Assembly: GCA_023258775.1 (NCBI GenBank)
Contig: JALQWJ010000025.1
Span: 1-12,235 of the forward strand
DNA length: 12,235 nucleotides
Reading direction: 5' to 3'
Source: Burkholderiaceae bacterium
Lineage (GTDB): Bacteria > Pseudomonadota > Gammaproteobacteria > Burkholderiales > Burkholderiaceae_E
Positions 1 to 9,383 of the stretch are shown piece by piece (positions within the stretch are counted from its first letter, which is position 1; each line of letters begins with the position of its first letter). The notes below the pieces were generated by a model that saw nothing but the letters and a program-made list of their open reading frames with translations, was not told where the DNA came from and searched no databases. Position numbers and translations under genes: made by a program.

Positions 1-1452
1 ACGTTTGAGCAAATGCCAAAGTGACGCAAACACATCAAGATGGGCGGCCGTGCCTACGCTGCCGGCGTTGGGGGGGAAACCAAAAATGACGATGGCAAGT
101 TTTCGCTCAGCAGCCTTCTTCTTGCGCAGATATACAAGCTTTTCAATCCGCGCCGCGAGCCTTGCAACACGTTCCGGATGCGCCGACATATTGCGCTGTG
201 AAGGCCCACGGCCGCCGAAAACCATCGAGCCTGTTGCACCGTCAAGCTCGGGAATCGCCACCATCATGGTGCTTTCCACAGGCATGAGACCCCGTTCAGA
301 CCCTTCCCATTGATTTAATAATTGAAACTCTACAGCTTGTGCAGCGATATAAGGAACATCAAGCCTTTGGAGAATTTCCTGCGCTGCTTTGGCATCGTTA
401 TAAGCCGGCCCTCCTACCAGGGAAAATCCGGTAAGCGATAACAAAACATCGATTGAAGGCTTAGCCTGCTGATCAAAAAAGTAACGTTCGATGGCTGAAC
501 GTGCATCAAGTCCGCTCGCAAATGCAGTGATGACCTGCATACCGCGAGCCTCAAGCGCCAGAATCACTGCGTTGTAGTGTGCAACATTGTCTGCAAGCAA
601 ATAGGAACGCAAGACCAAAACACCGACTCGGGGCCGTATCGTCTTGCTTTGGAAACCAGGTAGCGCTGACAGTTCGGTGCATACCCCGTTCTCCAGTGTC
701 GGGTGGTAAAGCCCAACGTCCGGATACTCGATCGGATCCTGGATTTTTAAGCGTCCTCGCAACTGCGCGCGTGGTCCGCTAGCGTAGCGATCAACAAGCA
801 ATCGCAGCATATTGCCCAAGTTACCCTGGCTTCCCGCAAGCCAGTACTGCATACAAAGGAAGTAAACCCTCACGTCCTGTGCAGTGCCTGGAATGAAACG
901 CAAGATCTTTGGCAAACGGCGCAACATCGCCATTTGCTTTTCACCTGAGCTAGCGGGCTGCGACGAGGCTTGACTCGGGCGACGCATTAAGCCTTTACTC
1001 AATTCGTCGGTGCCAGGATCATCGTCGGTTGCCGAATCACTGGAACGCGAGGCACCGCGTAGTTTTTTGAGGAAATTCATCGCCGCCGAGCTCGGCTTTT
1101 GCATATCAAAGCGCCCAACCCGGGTGAGCTTGGTCACCTCAGAGGCCGATAAGCAAACCAGCATCGCATCGCAGTCCATGCGACGCGCCTCCAAAGCAGT
1201 CTGGACCAAACGAATATGCTCTTCAAGAAATAGCATATTCGCAACGATGATGTCCGCCTCGGCAATATCTTCCAGGCAATGTTTTAACTTCGCTGCATCG
1301 GCGGCAAACTCCGCAGCCGCATGCAGATTGAGTCTCAAGCCTCCAAGCTCTTGCATGAGTTGTTCCCGCGCATGGTCCATGGCGCTTGCCAAATGGGCAT
1401 CAAGCGTGATCACGCAAATGCGAATCGGCTGATGACTTAACGGGTTTTTCAT
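1..1452 (-). CDS. bchH: Magnesium chelatase subunit H (BchH), N-terminal part, cut by window edge
   Basis: This is the large porphyrin-binding subunit of Mg-chelatase, which with BchI and BchD inserts Mg2+ into protoporphyrin IX, the first committed step to bacteriochlorophyll, in the cytoplasm. The minus strand from the ATG at 1452 is open without a stop to base 1, giving 484 codons of an expected 1200-1300. The translation carries clear BchH/ChlH family segments: LPKILRFIPGTAQDVR and YWLAGSQGNLGNML (about residues 177-209), RPRVGVLVLRSYLLADN, the glycine-rich VFGGRGPSQRN, and FGFPPNAGSVGTAAHLDVF near the edge. The start is fixed by an in-frame TAG 15 nt upstream (1465-1467). An AAGGA sits about 19 nt before the ATG, which is far for a Shine-Dalgarno, so translation may rely on coupling to bchB, whose stop lies 27 nt upstream. 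Residues about 127-170 are a Ser/Asp-rich linker. bchL and bchM would be expected next, outside the window. Confidence 0.96.
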   Translation of the reverse strand, partial: MKNPLSHQPIRICVITLDAHLASAMDHAREQLMQELGGLRLNLHAAAEFAADAAKLKHCLEDIAEADIIVANMLFLEEHIRLVQTALEARRMDCDAMLVCLSASEVTKLTRVGRFDMQKPSSAAMNFLKKLRGASRSSDSATDDDPGTDELSKGLMRRPSQASSQPASSGEKQMAMLRRLPKILRFIPGTAQDVRVYFLCMQYWLAGSQGNLGNMLRLLVDRYASGPRAQLRGRLKIQDPIEYPDVGLYHPTLENGVCTELSALPGFQSKTIRPRVGVLVLRSYLLADNVAHYNAVILALEARGMQVITAFASGLDARSAIERYFFDQQAKPSIDVLLSLTGFSLVGGPAYNDAKAAQEILQRLDVPYIAAQAVEFQLLNQWEGSERGLMPVESTMMVAIPELDGATGSMVFGGRGPSQRNMSAHPERVARLAARIEKLVYLRKKKAAERKLAIVIFGFPPNAGSVGTAAHLDVFASLWHLLKR

Positions 1453-1479
1453 GAGCGTGGGTTTCTAGCTTTCCTTGAG

Positions 1480-3233
1480 TTAACGGGCAAAGTGGGCTTT
1501 GGCGTCGTAAAGCGTCTTGATGGTGATGCGCGATAAGCCCTGATTTCGAGCAAATAACTCGGTGTTTTTTCGCGCTTTACCACGGACAAAAAATGGAATC
1601 TTTTTTAACTCCTGCTCAGCGTCAACTTCCCAGATTGGCTCATTGGCTGATTGTTGAACCGCGCGCTCTGCCACAGTTCCATTAGCAAGATCGATCTGAA
1701 CCGTGTTCTCAGCCAGACCCTGGCTTTGGCTCGTTGATCCAGTTTGGCTTTCGCTCATCGAGCTATTTTGGCTTTGGCTCACTGAGAAACTTCTACTTTG
1801 AGCCTGTGTTGCGCCCGTACCCAAATGTGATGGACTCTGACCATCGTGAAACTCAAAATCTTCTCGAAACATCGCAAGCAAATGCTCTTCAAGACCCATC
1901 ATCAAGGGATGAATCCAGGTATCAAACAGTACATTGCTGCCTTCAAAGCCCATTTGCGGCGAGTAACGCGACGGGTAGTCCTGAACATGGACTGGCGCAG
2001 AAATCACCGCACAGGGAATGCGTAAGCGCTTGGCGATATGCCTTTCCATTTGTGTGCCAAGCACTAGCTCAGGCTGAAGCTCGTCGATCGCTCGCTCAAC
2101 CTCTAAATAGTCATCGCTAATCAAGGCAACTGCGCCAAGGCTTTCGGCAAGGCTGCGTATTTCCCGCGCCCACTCTCTGCTATAAGTTCCAATACCAACA
2201 ACCTGAAGACCGATCTCTTCGCTAGCCATGCGCGCGGCAGCCAACGCATGGGTGGCATCTCCAAACACAAAAACACGCTTGCCGTGCAGATAATTCGAAT
2301 CGACTGATCGCGCATACCAACCCGATCGGGCAGCCGCTGACAAGCTTTCGATCTGCGACGGATCGAGATCAAGCCCGGCTAGCCCCGCCACCTCGTCAAT
2401 GAAGCGCTTGGTCCCCTTAATGCCGATCGGTATCTCTTTGGTAAAGGGCTGAGCGCAGTTTTTTTGTAACCACTGCGCTGCTTGTAATCCAAGTTCGGGA
2501 TACATCAAGACATTGAAATCAGCCTCACCCAGCCTTGATATAGCCTGTGGATCAGCGCCAAGCGGCGCAACGGTTTGCACATCAATTCCGATGGCATTCA
2601 ACAAACCGCTAATTTCTTTCACATCGTCGCGATGTCGAAATCCGAGCGCGGTAGGACCAAGCAGGTTACAACGAGGCCGTCTTGCAGAAGATTCTGCGGA
2701 ATACTCGGCGCAAGACACTGCGGGATGCTCGGCGGAAACCTCTGTGGAATGCTCGGCGGCAGGCTCAGCGTCATGCTGCGGTTTAGCTTGTGCTCGGGCT
2801 TTGACCAAATGACGAACGAGTTGGTAAAAAGTCTCAGCAGCACCCCAATTTTCTTTTTTCTGATACGAAGGTAATTCAAGCGGAATCACTGGTATGGGTA
2901 GTTGCAAAGCTAACGCAAGTCCAGCGGGATCGTCCTGTATTAATTCACCGGTGCAAGAGGCACCAACAATCATCGCTTGCGGTGCGAATCGCTCAAAAGC
3001 CTCTTGAGTTGCACGCTTAAACAAAGCCGCAGTATCTGAGCCCAAGTCACGTGCCTGGAAGGTTGTGTATGTGACCGGAGGCCGTTGATTTCTCCGCTCG
3101 ATCATGGTGAAGAGCAGATCAGCGTAGGTGTCTCCCTGCGGTGCGTGAAGCACATAGTGCAGCGATCGCATGCCGGTAGCCACCCGCATGGCACCGACAT
3201 GGGGTGGCCCTTCGTAGGTCCAGACCGCTAGCT

Positions 3234-3237
<4 letters not shown>
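1480..3237 (-). CDS. bchB: Light-independent protochlorophyllide reductase subunit B (BchB)
   Basis: BchB is one half of the nitrogenase-like catalytic NB component of dark-operative protochlorophyllide reductase, which receives electrons from BchL and reduces ring D of protochlorophyllide. The N-terminus [18 protein letters not shown] is characteristic. Asp36 (in QGDTYAD) matches the unusual Asp ligand of the intersubunit 4Fe-4S cluster known for this family. Asp313 in RSVDSNYL probably corresponds to the catalytic Asp274 of R. capsulatus BchB, allowing for the insertion below; that is inference from memory of the structure. The Rossmann-like segment [17 protein letters not shown] lies at about 320-336 and the C-terminal helical domain ([20 protein letters not shown] onward) at about 537-585. 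The protein is 585 aa against the usual 510-535. The excess is a Glu/Ala/Ser-rich repeat insertion at about 154-186 and a Ser/Gln-rich low-complexity linker at about 466-535. The ATG overlaps the bchN stop as ATGA, and no good Shine-Dalgarno is visible, so translational coupling is likely. Confidence 0.96.
1721..1792. repeat. Tandem repeat, 24-bp period, three copies, inside bchB
   Basis: Three imperfect 24-bp units begin at 1721, 1745 and 1769, each opening with TGGCTTTSGCTC. A more degenerate fourth unit may follow at 1793-1816. Read on the minus strand in the bchB frame they encode an 8-residue period: [24 protein letters not shown] (residues 485-508). This lies in the linker between the last catalytic domain and the C-terminal helical domain, where insertions should be tolerated. 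Confidence 0.85.
2694..2765. repeat. Second tandem repeat, 24-bp period, three copies, inside bchB
   Basis: Units start at 2694, 2718 and 2742 and share CTGYGGRATRCTCGGCG. A degenerate fourth unit follows at 2766-2789. In the bchB frame they give the octapeptides [16 protein letters not shown] and AEYSAESS (residues 161-184), an acidic Ala/Ser/Glu insertion not usual in BchB. The unit differs in sequence from the repeat at 1721-1792 but has the same 24-bp period. Confidence 0.85.
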
Positions 3238-4985
<1,748 letters not shown>

Positions 4986-5044
4986 GCTGATCTGTCATCC
5001 TCGATCGCTGGCTAAGGGGTCTTGCCAAGTCTTTCCGCAGGGTC

Positions 5045-5073
5045 AATGTAGACCGATGAAGCCAAACTGTCAA
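5045..5073 (-). promoter_or_regulatory. Sigma70-like promoter of the bchFNBH operon
   Basis: On the minus strand a perfect -35 box TTGACA (5073-5068) is followed by a 17-bp spacer and TACATT (5050-5045, four of six matches to TATAAT). Transcription would begin near 5038, giving a leader of about 50 nt before the bchF ATG. The -35 box lies inside a PpsR-type operator, the expected architecture for repression of bch genes. Confidence 0.72.
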
Positions 5074-5085
5074 TTTGTTTGGACG
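5068..5085. promoter_or_regulatory. PpsR/CrtJ-type operator overlapping the bchF -35 box
   Basis: TGTCAATTTGTTTGGACG fits the PpsR consensus TGTC-N10-GACA except for the last base (G for A). Its left half-site is the complement of the TTGACA -35 box, so binding would block RNA polymerase. It lies 45 bp, phase to phase, from the perfect site at 5113. Confidence 0.65.
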
Positions 5086-5112
5086 TTTAAGGCACTGGAC
5101 ATTTCAAAAAGA

Positions 5113-5130
5113 TGTCTAAAACAACTGACA
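5113..5130. promoter_or_regulatory. PpsR/CrtJ-type operator, perfect consensus
   Basis: TGTCTAAAACAACTGACA is an exact match to TGTC-N10-GACA, the palindrome bound by PpsR/CrtJ in front of bch, crt and puc genes. It lies upstream of the bchF -35 box. With the site at 5068 it forms the operator pair that PpsR usually needs. ppsR itself starts 242 bp further on. Confidence 0.75.
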
Positions 5131-5371
5131 AAATATCCGACAAAATTCGTTGAAAGCAGTAGGAAAGCAGAAAATTTTTTTGTAAGATCGGGTTTCGCAA
5201 ATTGTCCTAGACGGTTTTAGCTGGTCAATTGCGTCGATCGTGCTTCAGGGATCAAGTCGAAAAGAATCATCGAATCGAAAGAATCAGGGCGGATAACAAT
5301 AGGTTCGTCAGGAGTCAGGCGTGAGCGTCTGGACTCGGCGCGCCACACAATGACAAGGCGGATCGATTTCC

Positions 5372-6904
5372 ATGAAACGATTTGAGTCCCCGAAAGCGGA
5401 CTTGCGCGATCTCAAGGCTGAGGCTGTAGCGGGCTTGCTGGAATGGTCTGCCGATCTCGTTCTTGTGCTGGATTCGCAGGCCCGTGTAATTGATGCTGCA
5501 GGAAATGCCGAGACGGTGGATGCAACAGAACTCAAGCGCTGGCGCGGCAAGCTCTGGGCAGATCTGGTCACCCAGGAGAGTCGCGGCAAATTGCTTGCAC
5601 TTCTTGATGCTGCGCTCCAACTTGAGCCGTTGCAGCCTAATTCGAGCCCAAAAAAAGCGAAAGTCAATGAGCGACCATTAGAACATCGCGAAACACGCTT
5701 GAGCGAAGCTAAATCGTCCACAGCCCAACAAGACGCCTTGTCGACCTGGCGGCAACTTAATCATCCGATACGTGACGGCAGTCTGCCCATCAGTTATCGG
5801 GTGAGGCGCCTGCACGACGAAGGCCCATTGCTTGCCATCGGTCGATCGATGAATGCAATGGTGAAGTTGCAGCAGCAGTTTGTGCAATCGCAGCAGCAAG
5901 TTGAGCGAGAGTTCACCCGCCTGCGTGATCTCGAGACCCGCTATCGGCTGCTCTTTCAACACAGCGAAGATCCATTAATGCTGATTGATGCCAATAGTCT
6001 GCGGGTCATTGAGGCGAATGGCGCATGTCATGAGCATTTTCAATGGTCGGGCAAGCGCCTTTCCAACAAGACCTTAAGCAGTGCGATTGATGCCAAAGGG
6101 CAGCGCAGCATCCGCAACCAGATCGATCAGCTGCGTGCAAGTGGTCAGGCAGAAAGTCAGCGGGTTCGCCATGCCAAAAACAAAGACGAATACCTTGCCA
6201 GCGTGCAAGCGCTGCGCCACGAAGGTCAGATTCATGTCTTGTTGAGACTTGCCCCTGAATCGAGTCTACGAGTTGCTGACCGAAGTCAATTACAAATCAG
6301 CCAGGCTTGGTTCGAGCACGCAGCCGATGCGAATGTGATTTGTGATTCACAGGGCGATATCCAGAAAGCGAACTCGGCTTTTCTCGAAATGATCAGACTG
6401 CCGCACGAGGGACTGGTACGTGGGGAAAGCCTGGCGCGATGGCTTGGTCGTGGTGTGGTTGATCTTGATGTGCTCATCAGCGGCTTGAAGCAGTCACGAA
6501 GCCTTCGTCACTATCAGACCTCGGTGAGCAGCGAATTCAGCTCACCCATCGAGGTGGAAATTTCGGCCGCTTATCTCGATGAACAGGCGAAATCTCTAGG
6601 TCTTACGATTCGCAGTTCGCTAAGCCGTGCTGCGGCCGCGCCAGCGCGGGGTCCGGCCTTATCGCGTTCGATGGAACAACTTTCCGAGCTTGTTGGCAGT
6701 GTCTCGCTAAAGGATTTAGTACGTGAATCAACCGATGTCATCGAACGTCTTTGCATCGAGGCCGCGCTTGAGATGACCAAGGATAATCGGGCCTCGGCTG
6801 CTGAAATGCTTGGATTGAGCCGACAAAGCCTTTACACAAAACTGCGACGCTACGGACTCGCAGAGTACGAAAACAGTCAGGATCATACTGTCCAATCTGA
6901 TTGA
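5372..6904 (+). CDS. ppsR: PpsR/CrtJ, redox-responsive repressor of photosynthesis genes
   Basis: PpsR is the oxygen/redox-sensing DNA-binding regulator of bch, crt and light-harvesting genes. The 510-aa protein has the family layout: an N-terminal PAS-like domain (about 1-155, with WRQLNHPIRDGSLPISYRVRRL), a Gln-rich coiled-coil linker (about 162-192, QQQFVQSQQQVEREF), PAS1 (about 190-300, YRLLFQHSEDPLMLIDANSLRVIEAN), PAS2 (about 308-415) and a Fis-type helix-turn-helix (about 472-497, SAAEMLGLSRQSLYTKLRRYGL). Cys461, just before the HTH in LCIEAALEM, matches the position of the C-terminal redox Cys described for PpsR/CrtJ; other Cys are at 219 and 324. It is longer than the usual 460-475 aa, mostly through a hydrophilic stretch at about 88-120. 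AAGGCGGA lies 9 nt before the ATG, and an upstream in-frame GTG (5321) is followed by a stop. ppsR is divergent from bchF and followed by bchG after 32 nt. Confidence 0.95.
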   Translation: MKRFESPKADLRDLKAEAVAGLLEWSADLVLVLDSQARVIDAAGNAETVDATELKRWRGKLWADLVTQESRGKLLALLDAALQLEPLQPNSSPKKAKVNERPLEHRETRLSEAKSSTAQQDALSTWRQLNHPIRDGSLPISYRVRRLHDEGPLLAIGRSMNAMVKLQQQFVQSQQQVEREFTRLRDLETRYRLLFQHSEDPLMLIDANSLRVIEANGACHEHFQWSGKRLSNKTLSSAIDAKGQRSIRNQIDQLRASGQAESQRVRHAKNKDEYLASVQALRHEGQIHVLLRLAPESSLRVADRSQLQISQAWFEHAADANVICDSQGDIQKANSAFLEMIRLPHEGLVRGESLARWLGRGVVDLDVLISGLKQSRSLRHYQTSVSSEFSSPIEVEISAAYLDEQAKSLGLTIRSSLSRAAAAPARGPALSRSMEQLSELVGSVSLKDLVRESTDVIERLCIEAALEMTKDNRASAAEMLGLSRQSLYTKLRRYGLAEYENSQDHTVQSD

Positions 6905-6936
6905 CGCTTTGATGCGTCCAGCGTATTGTTCGCTGT

Positions 6937-7839
6937 ATGCATTCGATCCAGTGGCGTGCCGCCTTCGAACTACTAAAGCCGATTACCTGGTTTGCCCCAA
7001 TGTGGGCATTTGCCTGTGGCGCTGTATCGTCAGGCGCCTCGCCAGACGGCCGTTGGTTCATCATCATTGCGGGAATTATCCTCGCAGGCCCCCTGGTCTG
7101 CGCCACCAGCCAGGCGGTCAACGACTGGTTTGACCGACATGTCGATGCCATCAATGAACCACAGCGACCCATCCCTTCGGGACGTCTGCCAGGGCGTACC
7201 GGCCTTTATATTGCTATTGCATGGACCTTACTGTCGCTCGCTATCGCGCCACTACTTGGTCCCTGGGGTTTTGCTGCAGCCGCCATAGGCTTGCTGCTTG
7301 CCTGGGCTTACAGCGCCCCACCCTTGCGTCTGAAGCGAAACGGCTGGTGGGGAAACACGGCAGTGGCGATTTGCTATGAAGGTTTACCCTGGATCACTGG
7401 GGCGACCGTGCTTGCTGCCGGTGCGCTACCAGACTCAAGAAGTCTTGCGCTTGCACTGTTATACAGTTTTGGTGCGCACGGCATCATGACGCTCAATGAC
7501 TTCAAATCCGTTGAAGGCGATCGTCAGTGGAACATTGCATCGCTGCCCGTACAACTTGGTGTGGACCGCGCTGCACGACTTGCCTGCCTTGTGATGGCGC
7601 TACCTCAAGGCCTGGTGATCGGCCTGCTTTACTACTGGGGTCAAAGCTTGCACGCCCTCGGCATTGTTCTTTTGTTGTTGATTCAATTTATACTGATGAA
7701 GAAATTATTACAACACCCATTACAACGCGCCGCTTGGTATAACGCAACTGGAACAAGCCTCTACGTGCTGGGCATGCTGATTGCAGCTTTCGCCCTTCAA
7801 GCCTCCCGACTTCCTTTACCAACCGAGCTTGGCGCGTGA
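6937..7839 (+). CDS. bchG: Bacteriochlorophyll synthase (BchG), UbiA-type prenyltransferase
   Basis: BchG esterifies bacteriochlorophyllide a with geranylgeranyl (or phytyl) diphosphate in the membrane. The 300-aa protein has both signature Asp-rich motifs of the UbiA superfamily in their chlorophyll-synthase form: NDWFDRHVDAINEPQRPIPSG (about 62-82) and NDFKSVEGDRQWNIASLPVQLG (about 187-208). It begins with the family's KPITWFAPMWAFACGAVSSG and has about eight to nine hydrophobic helices. The ATG at 6937 is the first good start after an in-frame TGA (6910-6912). No Shine-Dalgarno is visible before it, so translation may depend on read-in from ppsR 32 nt upstream. The stop overlaps the GTG of the next gene by 4 nt (GTGA). 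Confidence 0.96.
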   Translation: MHSIQWRAAFELLKPITWFAPMWAFACGAVSSGASPDGRWFIIIAGIILAGPLVCATSQAVNDWFDRHVDAINEPQRPIPSGRLPGRTGLYIAIAWTLLSLAIAPLLGPWGFAAAAIGLLLAWAYSAPPLRLKRNGWWGNTAVAICYEGLPWITGATVLAAGALPDSRSLALALLYSFGAHGIMTLNDFKSVEGDRQWNIASLPVQLGVDRAARLACLVMALPQGLVIGLLYYWGQSLHALGIVLLLLIQFILMKKLLQHPLQRAAWYNATGTSLYVLGMLIAAFALQASRLPLPTELGA

Positions 7840-9383
7840 CCAAGCAAAACCTGAATGCATCGCAGGATGCAACCAAGATGCTCGACAATGCTAAGCAGCG
7901 AAACGCGGCTGAAAAGGAAACATCTACACCGACCCATCTGAATGAGCAGACTCTTGGACTGAGCTGGTTTGAGATATTCAGATTAGGGCTCGTCCAGACT
8001 GCACTTGGTGCGATCGTCGTGCTGACTACCTCGACCATCAATCGTGTCATGGTCGTTGAAATGGCAATGCCCGCCATGCTTCCTGGCGCACTCGTGGGCT
8101 TGCACTATGCGCTACAAATTTTGCGTCCTCGATGGGGGCATCACTCGGATATCAGGGGACGACGAAGCCCCTGGATTCTGCTTGGCATGGCAGTGCTTGC
8201 AAGTGGCGGTTGGCTTGCCGCCCTCGCCACAAGCATGCTTGACAGCCAGCAAAGCCTTGGTATTGCGCTTGCAACCCTCGCCTTTTCTATGATTGGCCTT
8301 GGTGTAGGTGCAAGCGGAACCTCACTGCTTGCGCTGCTTGCGAAGTCGGTTGCACCCAAGCGCAGGCCGGCTGCTGCAACCATCGTCTGGGTAATGATGA
8401 TTGTGGGTTTTGTTATTACAGCAGCAACAGCGGGTCACTACCTCGATCCTTTTTCCAGCGAACGCTTGTTGATCGTCAGCGCAGCAGTAAGTCTTATTGC
8501 CTTCGCGTTAAGCGTGGTCGCGCTCTACGGTATCGAGTCCAAACATCATGTCAATGGTTTACTCGCCCAGCATCGGCAATCAATTGCCCGAGATGCTTCA
8601 GCATCGAGAAATACAAACACAGGGTTTTGGCCAGCCCTGCGATCGGTGTGGTCGGAGACAGCCAGCAGACGATTTACGATTTTTGTTTTCATATCGATGC
8701 TGGCATACAGCGCTCAGGACCTGATTCTTGAACCATTTGCAGGCGCAGTCTTTGGCATGAGCCCTGGACAAAGCACACAGCTTGCAGGCGTGCAACATAG
8801 TGGCGTCTTAATTGGTATGATTTTTGTTGCTTTGCTTGGTACCTGGCGACGAAGTGGTCAATCGATGAAGTCGATGCGCCGCTGGACCGTTGGCGGCTGC
8901 GTCGCCTCAGCGCTTGCTTTGTTGAGCTTAACGGCTGCCAGCATGCATGCTGGCACTTGGCCTCTACAAAGCAGCGTGATGGCACTGGGTTTTGCCAATG
9001 GCGTCTTTGCCGTTGCCGCAATCGGCTCGATGATGACCCTAGCCGGTGAAGGGCAGCAGCACCAGGAAGGTTTACGCATGGGACTTTGGGGCGCTGCGCA
9101 GGCTATTGCTTTTGGACTGGGCGGATTCATGGGAACGATGGCCAGTGACCTTGCGCAGTGGCTCCTTGCCGATTCAAGGCTCGCTTATGCCTGGGTATTT
9201 GCAATTCAGGCCTTGCTTTTTGTTGTATCGGCATGGATGGCGATTCGCGTGCCCGCACCTGCCAGCGAAAACGCCACCAGCCACGAGGACGAAAACATTG
9301 CTATGAGGACGCAGAACGCTAACCATAACGACCGACGACTTGACGCACAAAGGGAGCGGCTTGAACATGCACCGATTGGATGA
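7836..9383 (+). CDS. BCD/PucC-family MFS protein (orf428-type, BchG-BchP linked)
   Basis: This belongs to the bacteriochlorophyll delivery (BCD) branch of the major facilitator superfamily, with PucC and LhaA, thought to hand pigment to light-harvesting complexes. The place between bchG and bchP is that of orf428 of Rhodobacter, sometimes called bchP2 or a G115-like protein. Family segments are clear: WFEIFRLGLVQTALGAIVVLTTSTINRVMVVE (about 44-75), GHHSDIRGRRSPWI (about 101-114, the MFS loop 2-3 motif), AYSAQDLILEPFAGAVFG (about 290-307) and EGLRMGLWGAAQAIAFGLGGFMG (about 411-433). About twelve membrane helices are expected. It starts with GTG overlapping the bchG stop; ATG at 7878 is an alternative. 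At 515 aa it is longer than the usual 430-480, with hydrophilic ends of about 42 and 43 residues. The end overlaps bchP by 17 nt. Confidence 0.92.
   Translation: MTKQNLNASQDATKMLDNAKQRNAAEKETSTPTHLNEQTLGLSWFEIFRLGLVQTALGAIVVLTTSTINRVMVVEMAMPAMLPGALVGLHYALQILRPRWGHHSDIRGRRSPWILLGMAVLASGGWLAALATSMLDSQQSLGIALATLAFSMIGLGVGASGTSLLALLAKSVAPKRRPAAATIVWVMMIVGFVITAATAGHYLDPFSSERLLIVSAAVSLIAFALSVVALYGIESKHHVNGLLAQHRQSIARDASASRNTNTGFWPALRSVWSETASRRFTIFVFISMLAYSAQDLILEPFAGAVFGMSPGQSTQLAGVQHSGVLIGMIFVALLGTWRRSGQSMKSMRRWTVGGCVASALALLSLTAASMHAGTWPLQSSVMALGFANGVFAVAAIGSMMTLAGEGQQHQEGLRMGLWGAAQAIAFGLGGFMGTMASDLAQWLLADSRLAYAWVFAIQALLFVVSAWMAIRVPAPASENATSHEDENIAMRTQNANHNDRRLDAQRERLEHAPIG
9349..9355 (+). promoter_or_regulatory. 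Ribosome binding site deciding the bchP start
   Basis: AAAGGGAG precedes the ATG at 9367 by about 11 nt and a TTG at 9361 by 5 nt. It makes the upstream in-frame TTG at 9340 unlikely as start, since that codon precedes the site. The site lies within the last codons of the MFS gene, consistent with coupled translation. Confidence 0.6.

Larger units (their letters stand above)
4986..5371. other. Divergent bchF-ppsR intergenic control region, no gene
   Basis: This 386-bp non-coding stretch separates the divergent bchFNBH operon from ppsR. It is AT-richer than the flanking genes, especially 5060-5180. The bchF half (5045-5130) holds a promoter and PpsR-type palindromes, listed separately. Near ppsR there is an imperfect direct repeat, TCGAAAAGAATCA (5257-5269) and TCGAAAGAATCA (5275-5286), of unknown meaning. 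I find no convincing promoter for ppsR, no terminator and no remnant of a ppaA/aerR gene, which often occupies this place in other purple bacteria. Confidence 0.8.

Noticed and set aside
5203..5231. Possible ppsR promoter TTGTCC-N17-TCAATT
   Set aside because: Both boxes match the consensus poorly and there is no supporting feature, so it is not listed as a promoter.
5289..5300. GCGGATAACAAT, identical to part of the E. coli lac operator
   Set aside because: Only one arm of the operator is present, without the TTGTGAGC half and without a LacI gene. It is a chance match or unrelated site; vector contamination is not supported by the flanks.
6909..7133. Overlapping 74-codon frame beginning between ppsR and bchG
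   Set aside because: It overlaps the start of the well-conserved bchG in another frame and shows no family features.
9340..9366. TTG at 9340 as the bchP start
   Set aside because: The ribosome binding site AAAGGGAG lies downstream of this codon, and ATG at 9367 gives the expected family N-terminus.
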